64,000 bases of DNA from a virus (IMGVR_UViG_3300009488_000018:1-64000); one strand, 5' to 3'. Shown: positions 42,681 to 51,827, counted from the first letter of the stretch. Notes: generated by a model from the letters alone, not told the origin. A program made the numbers and translations.

Positions 42681-43358
42681 CTAAACAAAACCATAAATTA
42701 TATGTGATCTTGTAGAAAAGTTGAACTTATATTTTTCACAGGCATTAAATACTTTACCAGCTCGTTCAATAAGTTCTTCTCTTGTACTCCCTTCTGGCAT
42801 AAGATAAACTCGATGATATTCGTTACTATAACCACAGAGAGACGATAACATCTCTAAATAAGTATGTATTAAATCGACATCTTCATATACTATCTTAAAA
42901 TAAACACTTCGAAAAGAGAGAAAATCCTTTGTCTTAGTAATTGCTAATTCTAAGTCTTCCTCACTAAAGATTTTTGGCGAATAGATAAATTTTATAGATT
43001 TTTTTAAGTCAACTCGACTAATTAGTCCTTCAAGATTATAACCGTTTGTTTCGACATTAGCTATTAGATAATTAAGTTCATTTAAAATTGCTACTGAATC
43101 ATCTATATGTTTCCCAACAGTAGGTTCTCCACCAGTAACAAGAATACCTACTTTTTTCTGGTCTATAATATCCTGAAGTTCTTGTAACGAATAATTGGCT
43201 TCATTAGAAATTCGCATCTTGACTTTCGTATCACACCATGGACAGTCTAAATTACAAGTCTTACAACGCAGAATTACCATCGCCCGTCCTAAATCTGGAC
43301 CCTCACCTTGAAAACTACAAAAATTCTCAATTAAACGAACTTCTGTATTCACTATCAT
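42681..43358 (-). CDS. queE: QueE-like 7-carboxy-7-deazaguanine synthase
   Basis: A radical-SAM enzyme of 225 residues: NFCSFQGEGPDLGRAM then RCKTCNLDCPWCDTK with the 4Fe-4S Cys set C35, C39 and C42, and ILVTGGEPTVGKHID. It turns 6-carboxytetrahydropterin to 7-carboxy-7-deazaguanine, the core of queuosine-type bases. With the DpdA-like gene it supports 7-deazaguanine in phage DNA. Other Que genes are not in the window and may be supplied by the host or the rest of the phage. Confidence 0.88.
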   Translation of the reverse strand: MIVNTEVRLIENFCSFQGEGPDLGRAMVILRCKTCNLDCPWCDTKVKMRISNEANYSLQELQDIIDQKKVGILVTGGEPTVGKHIDDSVAILNELNYLIANVETNGYNLEGLISRVDLKKSIKFIYSPKIFSEEDLELAITKTKDFLSFRSVYFKIVYEDVDLIHTYLEMLSSLCGYSNEYHRVYLMPEGSTREELIERAGKVFNACEKYKFNFSTRSHIIYGFV

Positions 43359-43367
43359 CCTCCTATA

Positions 43368-43384
43368 ATTTAATATTTGTTCTA
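43368..43384 (-). promoter_or_regulatory. AGAACA motif site before queE
   Basis: Read leftward: TAGAACAAATATTAAAT. Its TAG is also the stop codon of the polymerase gene, the same overlap seen before tmRNA. Confidence 0.55.
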
Positions 43385-46300
43385 AAACGTTAAAATCTTT
43401 TCTCTAGTTTCCATTATTGGTTTTAATAATTGCTCATATCTATCTTGCCAAACAAACTTATACATTAACTTTGTATCTGGAACAAAATAATCTGGAAGTC
43501 TTAACTCTTCATCTGGCAAACAAATTACGTCTAATTTTTTCCCTTCACTTAAAAACTCTTTTTCATACTTCTTAACAACATCTTCTGGTGCTTTTAAAAC
43601 ATCAATTCCTTTTGTCTTAAAAAGATATCCCCGATCACCGGGACTAAAGGCTTCATACATTAACTTATTCCAGTTAATACATCCTCTAACATTCTGTGGA
43701 ATTACTTTATAACTTTCAACTTTTTTAGTGAACGCAGCTGGTTTTCCAACTGACTTATTCCCCTCTTCAATCAACTTAATAACCTCTTTTCCTTTTCTTT
43801 CAACAAACTTATTAATTGTTATTAATGAAAACCTCTCATTCTTTAAGATAATATCAAGAAGTTCAACTAAAAATTCTTTAGTTACTGAAGGAAAATCTGA
43901 CCTTTTAATTTCCATCCCCATATAAATTACATCATCGGTTCTTCTTCCTTCCTGAGAAATTACATTAATTATATACCTTTTCTTAGCCAGAAACAATCCT
44001 CGTCTGATAACTAACTCATTCTTCAACTCGAGTCTGTTTCTTTCTGGAGGAACATTATGACTCAAAACTAACTTCTGAATAATATCCTCATTTAAATGTT
44101 TTTGTATCTCAACGCAAAACTTATTTATCTCTAATATTTTGTCGTCTTCTGACCGATCTCCGTCTTTAATCAAGCTGTCCAAAATAGCGAACAAAGAATC
44201 TGTATCCCCAGTTATTACATTCTCAGTATACCTACTTATGTCACCAAACATCTCTTGTTTAGTTATCTTCTCTGGTTTAATATAGGGATTCCCTTTTAGT
44301 TTGTCAATAAATGCATTCCCTTCAAGAATCGATGCTTTAATAGCTTCTTGACCAGAAAGAGTAATAGTCCTTCCCGTATCAATATTAAAAAATCTAAAAA
44401 CGTTATTACCAAGAACTCCATATAATGCGTTCGCAAAGATCTTAAAAACTTGTTGTTTATTATCATAAATAGACTTCAAGTTCTCGTCACCTAATTGTTT
44501 AGCCTCAAACATCTTTTGTTTAAACTCTCTCCTAGACGATAAGAGAATATCGAGAACTTCGCTATAAATAGATAACTCATTCTCATGTGCTTTAAAGAAA
44601 CAACCGTTTATTGTAGATATTAACTTACATTCTTCAATTTTCTTTAATAACTGTTCTTTAGTTATTTCAACTTCTTTTTTCGAATAAGCTGGATCAATTA
44701 CCATAGTAAACTTTTCAGGAAGGTTATCAATATCATAAATGAGATCATATCCATGTGTGTAATCTTTGAACTTCATTACAAATGTGTTAATTCCAATATT
44801 ATAAGTTATAATTAAACTTGGATACAAAGAAGTAAAATCAAAATCGACAATGTTATTATGAACACCTACAATTGGTTCTTTTACAAACGCACCTTCAAAT
44901 TGTTCTTTCTTCTCATGAATGTTTGCATTCTTTGACGCAATTCCCCTTTCTTTTAAGAATGATATTACCAGAGAATCTAACATTCCCATGTTACTCGTAG
45001 AACCTTTAAAACTATTCTTACTTATCTTCTTAATCTCATTCTGTAACAAAATATGTTGTAGTTTCTTCTCTAAGTCCACTAACAATGTAACGTCTCGCCG
45101 GTTATATTTAATAGATTTATTCACATCAGATCTGTACATCTCTGAAAAGTTACTTCCAGTATCTAACTTTTCCTTATTAATTTCAAGCTTCGCAATTGTT
45201 CCAAGTCGATAATTTTCTCTCTTTGTATATGTAAAGTTTCTATATAAAATCAATTGGTCTAAAGTAACAAAACCAAATATATCAGCATAATTCTGTATTA
45301 AGTCTATCGAAACTTCTCCAAACTTTGACATACTTTCTGATCTAAGACCTATTTTAGGACATCGATTATGAATATATGGGAGGTCAAATCCATTAGAGTT
45401 CCAACCACAAATAAAATCTGGATCTAACTTCTTGAAATTCTTGATAAAACTGTTAACCAGTTCCTTTTCTGTTTTAAAAACAATAACCGAACCTTTGTCT
45501 ATATCTATATCAGCTGCGTTAGGATTCTTCAACAGAATTTTATTGTCTAATACATAGCTTACAAGTTCACCATGATAGTAATATGAAATCATACATATGG
45601 TATGTCTTGCTTCCTCTGGGTGTGGAAATCCTTTCTCTTCTGAATAAGTTTCAATATCAAGAAAAAAGATATTAAGATCAATTTCAGGTGCTTCGTTCTT
45701 TGTTTGAAGGTAATAATCTTGAGCATGTTTCGTAGTTATTTTCTCATCTCCCTCATAAGTAATATCTGAGTCTAACATAATTTTCTGTTTATATGGAATT
45801 TTAACTTGTACTAAGTCGTCATACTTAACGAAATGTCTTGACTCAACTTTACTTCCTTTCGGAACTTGATAACAATAATAATCATCTTTTTCTTTATGAT
45901 AAACTTTATTATTTTCTTTGTCTCTAAAAATATATAAAACATCTCTAGTTCTACCTAAATACTGAATATCTACTAACCTATATTTGTCAGTATAGAACTC
46001 CTCAGGAATCTTATAGTAATGCACTCCTTTTTTGTTTAAAACTTTTGCTCCACCACTTTCTTTTATATCGACTTTCGTTCCTAAAATCTCAGCTACTGTT
46101 TTCATATCATCTGAAAATCTCTGTTCAAAAGAGGGATTACGATTTACAAAACTTGGGTGGACTGTCAAGAAGATATCGAAGTTATTCCATTTATAAATAT
46201 TCCCTCTTAAGTTAGTAACTCCAGATTTAGCAATTCCAAAAGCACTCATCGGAACTGTACCCATAGCTACAACTAGTTTGGGATTACATTGCTCTATAAA

Positions 46301-46633
46301 TTTGAAACAATTTTCTTTACAAATGTTAATTACTTCTTCTGTAGGATTACCAGTAGTTCCATCTTTATTTAAGGTTTGACAGAGAACAACATTTGTAAGA
46401 AGGTACTCAATTTTATTAAGACTGAACTGTCTAAAATATTTTCTAAATTTTTGTCCTGCTTTTCCAATTAACGGAACTCCCTTTTCAACTTCATCTTTCC
46501 CTGGATTCTCAGCTACAAAAACTACCTTAACCTTAGTCAAGTCATCCCTACAATTAGTTTCTAAAATACAAGAAGGTGAAAAAAGGAGGGAACAAACAGA
46601 GCAGTTAGCAAATGATTTCTTAATAGATTCCAA
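43382..46633 (-). CDS. DNA polymerase B with N-terminal uracil-DNA-glycosylase domain
   Basis: A 1083-residue fusion. Residues 1-190 match family 4-type UDG: Cys pairs at the start, VVFVAENPGKDEVEKGVPLIGKAG, LLTNVVLCQ and LTVHPSFV. From about 320 follow family B polymerase motifs: ExoI FLDIET (D326, E328), ExoII GWNSNGFDLPYI, ExoIII YNRRD, motif A DFTSLYPS (D599), motif B KQQVFKIFANALYG and motif C ITGDTDS. So it has both proofreading and polymerase centres. The fusion would remove or sense uracil next to the fork. Confidence 0.88.
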   Translation of the reverse strand: MESIKKSFANCSVCSLLFSPSCILETNCRDDLTKVKVVFVAENPGKDEVEKGVPLIGKAGQKFRKYFRQFSLNKIEYLLTNVVLCQTLNKDGTTGNPTEEVINICKENCFKFIEQCNPKLVVAMGTVPMSAFGIAKSGVTNLRGNIYKWNNFDIFLTVHPSFVNRNPSFEQRFSDDMKTVAEILGTKVDIKESGGAKVLNKKGVHYYKIPEEFYTDKYRLVDIQYLGRTRDVLYIFRDKENNKVYHKEKDDYYCYQVPKGSKVESRHFVKYDDLVQVKIPYKQKIMLDSDITYEGDEKITTKHAQDYYLQTKNEAPEIDLNIFFLDIETYSEEKGFPHPEEARHTICMISYYYHGELVSYVLDNKILLKNPNAADIDIDKGSVIVFKTEKELVNSFIKNFKKLDPDFICGWNSNGFDLPYIHNRCPKIGLRSESMSKFGEVSIDLIQNYADIFGFVTLDQLILYRNFTYTKRENYRLGTIAKLEINKEKLDTGSNFSEMYRSDVNKSIKYNRRDVTLLVDLEKKLQHILLQNEIKKISKNSFKGSTSNMGMLDSLVISFLKERGIASKNANIHEKKEQFEGAFVKEPIVGVHNNIVDFDFTSLYPSLIITYNIGINTFVMKFKDYTHGYDLIYDIDNLPEKFTMVIDPAYSKKEVEITKEQLLKKIEECKLISTINGCFFKAHENELSIYSEVLDILLSSRREFKQKMFEAKQLGDENLKSIYDNKQQVFKIFANALYGVLGNNVFRFFNIDTGRTITLSGQEAIKASILEGNAFIDKLKGNPYIKPEKITKQEMFGDISRYTENVITGDTDSLFAILDSLIKDGDRSEDDKILEINKFCVEIQKHLNEDIIQKLVLSHNVPPERNRLELKNELVIRRGLFLAKKRYIINVISQEGRRTDDVIYMGMEIKRSDFPSVTKEFLVELLDIILKNERFSLITINKFVERKGKEVIKLIEEGNKSVGKPAAFTKKVESYKVIPQNVRGCINWNKLMYEAFSPGDRGYLFKTKGIDVLKAPEDVVKKYEKEFLSEGKKLDVICLPDEELRLPDYFVPDTKLMYKFVWQDRYEQLLKPIMETREKILTF

Positions 46634-46652
46634 ATAGATACCTCCATTTTAG

Positions 46653-46670
46653 TTTTATTTTTTGTTCTAC
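46653..46670 (-). promoter_or_regulatory. AGAACA motif site before the polymerase gene
   Basis: Read leftward: GTAGAACAAAAAATAAAA, 20 bp before the UDG-PolB start region. Conserved core GAACAAA and A/T tail. Confidence 0.6.
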
Positions 46671-46710
46671 AAATATGAAATAATTTCTTAGTTATTTTCT
46701 TAGAAACTTT

Positions 46711-46726
46711 CTATATATATAAATAA
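46711..46726 (+). promoter_or_regulatory. TATATATATAAAT element (possible promoter)
   Basis: CTATATATATAAATAA upstream of the rightward gene at 46771. Similar elements lie at 14292 (TATATATATTAAT) and 51935 (ATTATATATATTAAT), each in front of rightward units. Confidence 0.4.
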
Positions 46727-46770
46727 TTGATTAGAATAATTATTGTTTAAAACATTTAGGAGGTGGTAAA

Positions 46771-47202
46771 ATGAACCAAGAAATTCCAATTCCAGGAGCC
46801 AATCCAGTCTCAATTAGACAAGTTAAGAAACTTGCAGACCGACTTGCTTATTCAGAGATCCAGGTTCCAAAAATCGTCATGGACGAAACAATCCAATGGC
46901 AAGATATCATGCCAGAGTCTTACGGGGAAGACCAAGAAGGAAGATTCTTCTTGGTTACTCAACTTGTAACTACTATAACAACAGTTGAAACATTCAAAGA
47001 AGGAATATTCAAAGGAAAATCGATAACTTCCTTCGAACCAGTTTGTTTATGTATGTTCCAAAGATTTCCAGACAAGGAAGACTTCGTTGAATTTACATCA
47101 AACACAACAGGTCTTTTCTTCCGGTTGTCAATTAAATCTTTCAAAGAAATAGTTGACCAGTTAGACAAAGGCAAGGGACATACAGTTAACATTTATACCT
47201 AG
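46771..47202 (+). CDS. Hypothetical protein, 143 aa
   Basis: AGGAGGTGGTAAA precedes the ATG. A soluble beta-rich protein (GRFFLVTQLVTTITTVETFKEG). It has its own promoter-like element and terminator, so it may be expressed alone at high level. Family unknown. Confidence 0.6.
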   Translation: MNQEIPIPGANPVSIRQVKKLADRLAYSEIQVPKIVMDETIQWQDIMPESYGEDQEGRFFLVTQLVTTITTVETFKEGIFKGKSITSFEPVCLCMFQRFPDKEDFVEFTSNTTGLFFRLSIKSFKEIVDQLDKGKGHTVNIYT

Positions 47203-47208
47203 AAAACG

Positions 47209-47255
47209 GGTGGACTTCAGTCTAAGAAATACTAGACTTGTCCACCTATTTATTT
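47209..47255 (+). terminator. Rho-independent terminator
   Basis: Stem GGTGGAC/GTCCACC with an inner AGTCTA/TAGACT, followed by TATTTATTTG. Ends the single-gene unit. Confidence 0.75.
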
Positions 47256-47295
47256 GTCAAAACCCTTAATCTTCAAAAAGGAGGAACAATATGAA

Positions 47296-47919
47296 ATGAA
47301 AGAAGAACTTCTAAAAGCAACTGACCTCTTGGGACTTCAAATAGATTATAAAGATACTACGGTTCTCCAAACATACAAAAATATTTTTGAAGAAACCAAC
47401 AGAAAGATTCAAAAAAAGAAACTTACAGAAGCAAAGAACTTAATAATCCGCGACATTATTGAAAAGCAACTAACAGAACAGAACTTTTTTAGTATAGAGG
47501 TTCCTCCGGACTTCAACCCTTGTGAATCATGCAAAGGAACAGGAGAAATTTACAGACTCGAAATTATAAAGATCGTAGATAAATGTAGTTATTGTAAAGG
47601 AAGTGGAACCTATACAGAACCCTGTAAGCGATGTAACGGTACTGGTCTAATAGACAACAAGAAATGTCCTACCTGTAAAGGAACTAAAATATATGTACAT
47701 AAGAAGATGTTTCCAAAAAGACCCGAAGATAAAATATGTAGTCACTGTGAAGGATCAGGAGACGCAATTAAAATAATAAAAACAGGAAAGATCGACATAC
47801 ATACGACTTGTATTACATGCCGAGGAAGTGGAATGAAAAAAGTAAAACATAAACGAGGTCTTCCTCATCCAGTCATTACAACAGACATAGGAAAAATAAT
47901 CAAAAAGTTACTCCCGTAA
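47296..47919 (+). CDS. DnaJ-type CxxCxGxG repeat protein
   Basis: ATG 47296 is used; an earlier ATG at 47291 reads only ATG AAA TGA and could act as a mini-frame. The 207-residue product has five or more CxxCxGxG motifs (CESCKGTGE, CSYCKGSGT, CKRCNGTGL, CPTCKGTK, CSHCEGSGD, CITCRGSGM), i.e. a DnaJ-like zinc domain without a J domain. It may bind unfolded protein or RNA. Confidence 0.75.
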   Translation: MKEELLKATDLLGLQIDYKDTTVLQTYKNIFEETNRKIQKKKLTEAKNLIIRDIIEKQLTEQNFFSIEVPPDFNPCESCKGTGEIYRLEIIKIVDKCSYCKGSGTYTEPCKRCNGTGLIDNKKCPTCKGTKIYVHKKMFPKRPEDKICSHCEGSGDAIKIIKTGKIDIHTTCITCRGSGMKKVKHKRGLPHPVITTDIGKIIKKLLP

Positions 47920-47923
47920 ACTC

Positions 47924-47969
47924 TTCTCTGTTATAAAGATCTCTTAACTCAGATCTTTATAACAGAGAA
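47924..47969. terminator. Bidirectional terminator, 19-bp perfect stem
   Basis: TTCTCTGTTATAAAGATCT and its exact complement flank an 8-nt loop. It separates convergent genes, and one arm encodes the last residues (SVIKI) of the leftward protein. Confidence 0.75.
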
Positions 47970-48464
47970 ATTTCTAGACAACAAATCTTGTAAAGAGATC
48001 TTCCCTTCATTTTTTTGTTCAACAGATGTCAACTTCTTTTTCTTTGGTTTATCAATCCCTAGAGAACTATAGATACGTTCAACATCTGGTGATTTCTCGA
48101 CTAGGTCACATAATAAACTAACATCATAATTTTTTATTATAGGTATTTTTGCTCTAAGAGAGTCAAACAATTTAGTATTTTTCTTATACTGAACAAAGGG
48201 TATGTTCTTCCTCTGAACCTTAAAATCTATAACACACTTTTTTATAAAGAAAAGGAGTTCTTCTTTATCTATATATCGAAGGTTTATATTATTAAAGTAA
48301 GAATCTAAATAGAAATTTAATGGTCCATTATTTAAGAATAATGAAATAACATAAGTTGAGGTAATTGGACTGTTATATTTTAGAATATCAGGAACCTTTT
48401 CTCCTCTTGGAATAGGAGATTTAATATCATTGTTAAAAAGCCATGAGAAAAATGTTTTATACAT
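47949..48464 (-). CDS. Hypothetical protein, 171 aa
   Basis: Basic helical protein (YIDKEELLFFIKKCVIDFKVQR) with KPKKKKLTSVEQKNEG near the end. Its stop lies in the loop of the bidirectional terminator. No family recognised. Confidence 0.55.
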   Translation of the reverse strand: MYKTFFSWLFNNDIKSPIPRGEKVPDILKYNSPITSTYVISLFLNNGPLNFYLDSYFNNINLRYIDKEELLFFIKKCVIDFKVQRKNIPFVQYKKNTKLFDSLRAKIPIIKNYDVSLLCDLVEKSPDVERIYSSLGIDKPKKKKLTSVEQKNEGKISLQDLLSRNFSVIKI

Positions 48465-48476
48465 TCTAGAAAACCT

Positions 48477-49265
48477 TTATAACCCTCGTTTTATCCTTTC
48501 ATTAATCTCAAAAATAAGTCTCATTATTCGAGGATCATCATCAACTCTACTTCTCAAATCAACTAACAGTTTTTTCTCTAGTTCCCACTTAGTTATTAAA
48601 AGTCTCCGTACATTTAGTTCGTTTTTATCTTTGGAGTTCTCTATTGGAAACTGCAGAATTTGTTCTAAATCATATACCCTCTTTTCTTGTAAGTCAATTT
48701 CTTTATGTAGCTTATTATGGAAACCAGTTTGGACTACTTTAATACTTCCTACTTTATCCCAGAACTTATCTCTCGTATGATGTAGTATCCAATTATTTGC
48801 CAAGGTTGTTCTAAAAAGAAATTCAAGACCATGATAAATAATAAACGAAAAATTATGTCTCGCTAATCCAATATTCAATGAATTACTTCCTTTCGATGCT
48901 AATTCCATAAACGGCGACTTCCTTCCCTGAGCACTAAATCGTAACTTCATTTGACAAATCTTCGTATCATAACATGATTTCGGTCTTGGTAAAATGTTTC
49001 CAGAACATGTCCAACAATCGTCATAAATAATATAGTGATCTACTATTTTTTGAACTATCTTTTCTATATTATTTATATTATAGTTTATACTAAATAAATG
49101 GAAGGGTTCATATTTTCTATTATTAAAAAGATATTTTCCATACGGACTTATCTCTTTATAAAAACATATTAACTTCATTAGCATATCATAGTCTACTTTG
49201 TTCTCTCGTTGTAATTTTAATAGTCGTTTGAATTCTACAAGATCCGCTAGTGGCAGTTTCATCAT
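48477..49265 (-). CDS. Cys/His-rich protein, possible HNH-like nuclease
   Basis: A 262-residue protein with DDCWTCSGNILPRPKSC, KICQMKLRF, NWILHHTRDKFWDKVG and FHNKLHKEI. The Cys pair, HH and HN..H set recalls HNH-type zinc nucleases, but spacing is not standard. AGGATGTAGA precedes the start. The role is uncertain. Confidence 0.5.
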   Translation of the reverse strand: MMKLPLADLVEFKRLLKLQRENKVDYDMLMKLICFYKEISPYGKYLFNNRKYEPFHLFSINYNINNIEKIVQKIVDHYIIYDDCWTCSGNILPRPKSCYDTKICQMKLRFSAQGRKSPFMELASKGSNSLNIGLARHNFSFIIYHGLEFLFRTTLANNWILHHTRDKFWDKVGSIKVVQTGFHNKLHKEIDLQEKRVYDLEQILQFPIENSKDKNELNVRRLLITKWELEKKLLVDLRSRVDDDPRIMRLIFEINERIKRGL

Positions 49266-49284
49266 TCTACATCCTCCAAAACAC

Positions 49285-49584
49285 TTACTTTTGTAAAACT
49301 AACGTATTAAATTTATAACTACATCGTCCTAAATCACAAAGAAAATCAAGAGACGATTTTCTAGCAATTTCATCCATTATAAAAGTTACACGTCCCTGAT
49401 TATCTTTTTCTTTATGAACCCAGTGTCCTAAGTAAGTATTCTCTACAATTCTTCTAAGTTCGTCTCTTACTGATTTAGATTTCCAACCAATCAACTGAGA
49501 TATATCTTGTACTGACACTTTACCAAATTCTTTCAGGACCCACAATGTTCCCTTTCCTAGTTCTTCAAACGGTGATGTTTTCAT
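49285..49584 (-). CDS. Winged-helix DNA-binding protein
   Basis: A 99-residue protein with EFGKVSVQDISQLIGWKSKSVRDELRRIV, a helix-turn-helix pattern, followed by a wing-like WVHKEKDNQGRVTF. Good AAAGGAGAAG. Likely a small regulator of the neighbouring genes. Confidence 0.6.
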   Translation of the reverse strand: MKTSPFEELGKGTLWVLKEFGKVSVQDISQLIGWKSKSVRDELRRIVENTYLGHWVHKEKDNQGRVTFIMDEIARKSSLDFLCDLGRCSYKFNTLVLQK

Positions 49585-50550
49585 TTACTCTTCTCCTTTC
49601 ATTTCTTTTATTATTCTTTGAAAAAAACAACACATTTCTGAATGGTTCAATAAAATTGGACATGGTAGTTCTCTATCTAATCCCTTATTAATTATTTCAA
49701 ATAACTCTTCTTCATTATCATATAAATATTCTCTAGGCAAGAGTTCTGGATAAGAAAACTTATTCGGAGCAACAGGAATACAACCATTTAAAACCGCATC
49801 AACAACTTGATAACCAAATGTCTCTTCCTTACTAGTTATAAGCATAACTTTACACATACTTATACATCTATAATAATTATCCCACGATATAAAATTCCTT
49901 CTTATAATTTTACCAAATTTCTTCTCAACCTTCTTTTCTAATCGTTTATTAACTTTCTGGATATTTGGACGAGCAACAGATATTGTATCTTTTACTTTAC
50001 CAGCAATATTATAAGTTTTAAAAGGTGGGTAAGGCAGGGCAGTAACAACTACGTTTCTCCAGTCTGAATTTCGTCTATAATACTTTAACTTATATTCATG
50101 GTACTCACTAGCAACAAAGACTTTATCAAATAATTTAGAATGACCAGTTTCAACTAACCATTTTGATTTCCTAACAGGTTGGAAGATATCATATGCATTC
50201 CTACTTGTACCATGACAAAAAGCAAAATTCTTACTTGGTCTTTTATGGTGAAGGATATTAGAAAAGAAACCTGGATAACTTAAATCTGACAAAAATAAGA
50301 TGTCATTATCTTTTAAGTCAAGACTCATAAACTCCCATATTTGATGTCGCTCTAACTCAACAGATAATTGTAAATTAGAAAATACATTTGGACTATCAGT
50401 AGGTTGGTCTTTAAAGTTACTGATAAAAGATTTTCCTAGAACAATTACTTCGTCAAATTCTTTCTTAAACTCCTCTTTGAATACAGGTAACCACCATTCT
50501 TGATACCTCATTTTAACTGGAAACTGAGGTACGAAAATCAATCTATTCAT
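49585..50550 (-). CDS. Glycosyltransferase, GT-B fold
   Basis: A 321-residue protein of GT4-like type: N-terminal Rossmann-like part (LIFVPQFPVKMRYQEWWLPVFKEEF), AFCHGTSRNAYDI, FDKVFVASEYHEYKLK and a C-terminal ISMCKVMLITSKEETFGYQVVDAVLNGCIPVAPNKFSYPELLP with the EAxxxG(C/T)P-type nucleotide-sugar site. It moves a sugar to an acceptor; near the deacetylase and modification genes this may be DNA, but a cell or virion target is also possible. ATG 50550 preferred to the GTG at 50553. Confidence 0.75.
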   Translation of the reverse strand: MNRLIFVPQFPVKMRYQEWWLPVFKEEFKKEFDEVIVLGKSFISNFKDQPTDSPNVFSNLQLSVELERHQIWEFMSLDLKDNDILFLSDLSYPGFFSNILHHKRPSKNFAFCHGTSRNAYDIFQPVRKSKWLVETGHSKLFDKVFVASEYHEYKLKYYRRNSDWRNVVVTALPYPPFKTYNIAGKVKDTISVARPNIQKVNKRLEKKVEKKFGKIIRRNFISWDNYYRCISMCKVMLITSKEETFGYQVVDAVLNGCIPVAPNKFSYPELLPREYLYDNEEELFEIINKGLDRELPCPILLNHSEMCCFFQRIIKEMKGEE

Positions 50551-51016
50551 CACTCTCCTGTTTTAAAATTTGTTCGCCATATTCATCTAAAAGATCCATT
50601 TCTTTTAGTCTTTTGTTCAGATAATCTTTAATTTGTTCTAGCTTTCCTTTGTATTCTTCGGAATCCCCATTAAAAGCATATTTAAAAGGCTTAGGAACTT
50701 CTACTGGTACTTTCTCAATTTCTTCCATCGGCCAAGCAGTACCAAAACCATCACTCAAGTCAACGTGGTTTTCATCGAATAAGATGTTATAACCCGTCTT
50801 AAATCTTGAGACCAAAAAAGTTCCCATCTCCTCAATCCAAATTCCTAGTTTAGACTTTCTAGCATCAATCTTATATAAATATCGATCCTTTAATTTACTG
50901 ATATTTATAGACCGTTCTCTTTTCTCATCTTCTAGTTGCTTTAACCTTTCGCTAAAGTTATAATAACTATCTGATTTCTCTTTTAACTCGTTCAAAAAAG
51001 GGTTCCTTTTCTCCAT
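50543..51016 (-). CDS. Hypothetical protein, 157 aa
   Basis: Charged helical protein (YYNFSERLKQLEDEKRERSINISKLKDRY) with a middle beta-type part (FKTGYNILFDENHVDLSDGFGTAWPMEEIEKVP). It overlaps genes on both sides. No motif recognised. Confidence 0.55.
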   Translation of the reverse strand: MEKRNPFLNELKEKSDSYYNFSERLKQLEDEKRERSINISKLKDRYLYKIDARKSKLGIWIEEMGTFLVSRFKTGYNILFDENHVDLSDGFGTAWPMEEIEKVPVEVPKPFKYAFNGDSEEYKGKLEQIKDYLNKRLKEMDLLDEYGEQILKQESDE

Positions 51017-51293
51017 AAGCTTCTTTAACGACTTCGCTTTTAGTAATTCCTACTGGAATTTCCACTACTCTCATATAAACACCATGGCTTACATGTTCTA
51101 GATAACCCGAAGCAGTTAGATACCTACGATATACATCAACTGTTTGATATAGGTATCTATTTCGTCTAGTTTCTCTTAAACGATTCTCACCATAAAGAGA
51201 ATCTAAAAGTTCTTGTCTAGAAACTTTATCTTGTAAATTTTTCTCTCTAAAAAAATCTACTACCGATGTCCACAAATTCTTTTGTTTTGACAT
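50967..51293 (-). CDS. Winged-helix-like protein
   Basis: ATG 51293 follows GAGGAGGAATAGA. The 108-residue product has LQDKVSRQELLDSLYGENRLRETRRN and YRRYLTASGYLEHVSHGVYMRV, which fits a DNA-binding winged helix. A likely regulator or DNA-binding partner in the glycosyltransferase operon. Confidence 0.55.
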   Translation of the reverse strand: MSKQKNLWTSVVDFFREKNLQDKVSRQELLDSLYGENRLRETRRNRYLYQTVDVYRRYLTASGYLEHVSHGVYMRVVEIPVGITKSEVVKEAYGEKEPFFERVKREIR

Positions 51294-51338
51294 TCTATTC
51301 CTCCTCATAACCTTAGTTCTCAATAAATATTAAGTAAT

Positions 51339-51809
51339 TTAGATGATCCACTTATAATAACCTTCAAACAAAATATACTTCTTATCATGTTCCCATAAGT
51401 CTTTCTGACTCGGATAAACATTGTTTAACAAAGTTTCTTTCTGACTCGGATTTTTAACTTCATGACAATATGGTGCTCGCATATTTGTACTATAAAATAT
51501 TACGTCGAAACCACCTCTAACTAGTTGCTCACCTATTGTTCCCTGTAAACGATGTGCTGGATGAGTCTCGTAGATTGGATCCGGAAAGTAAAATATATTC
51601 TGTCTATTTAGAAGTTGGGAAGGGATTGATCTAAGAAAAAACTGGGCTTTAATATCTACAAACTTCTTAATTCTTAAAGCTTCTTCTTTCCTTTTTTCTT
51701 CAATATCTTCTGTATAGATAATAATAGGTTTCTGATCTTCCATTAAGATTCTTGTACAACCAATTATTTCATCATCAGGGTGAGGCGATATAATCACAAT
51801 ATCAAACAT
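51339..51809 (-). CDS. PIG-L/LmbE-family deacetylase
   Basis: A 156-residue protein starting MFDIVIISPHPDDEIIGCTRIL, with the PHPDDE zinc and catalytic motif, then IYYPDPIYETHPAH-like text (FPDPIYETHPAHR). Members remove N-acetyl groups from GlcNAc-type sugars. In one operon with a glycosyltransferase, which suggests a shared amino-sugar product. First gene after a candidate promoter. Confidence 0.85.
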   Translation of the reverse strand: MFDIVIISPHPDDEIIGCTRILMEDQKPIIIYTEDIEEKRKEEALRIKKFVDIKAQFFLRSIPSQLLNRQNIFYFPDPIYETHPAHRLQGTIGEQLVRGGFDVIFYSTNMRAPYCHEVKNPSQKETLLNNVYPSQKDLWEHDKKYILFEGYYKWII

Positions 51810-51827
51810 CTACATTTTCTCCTTTCT

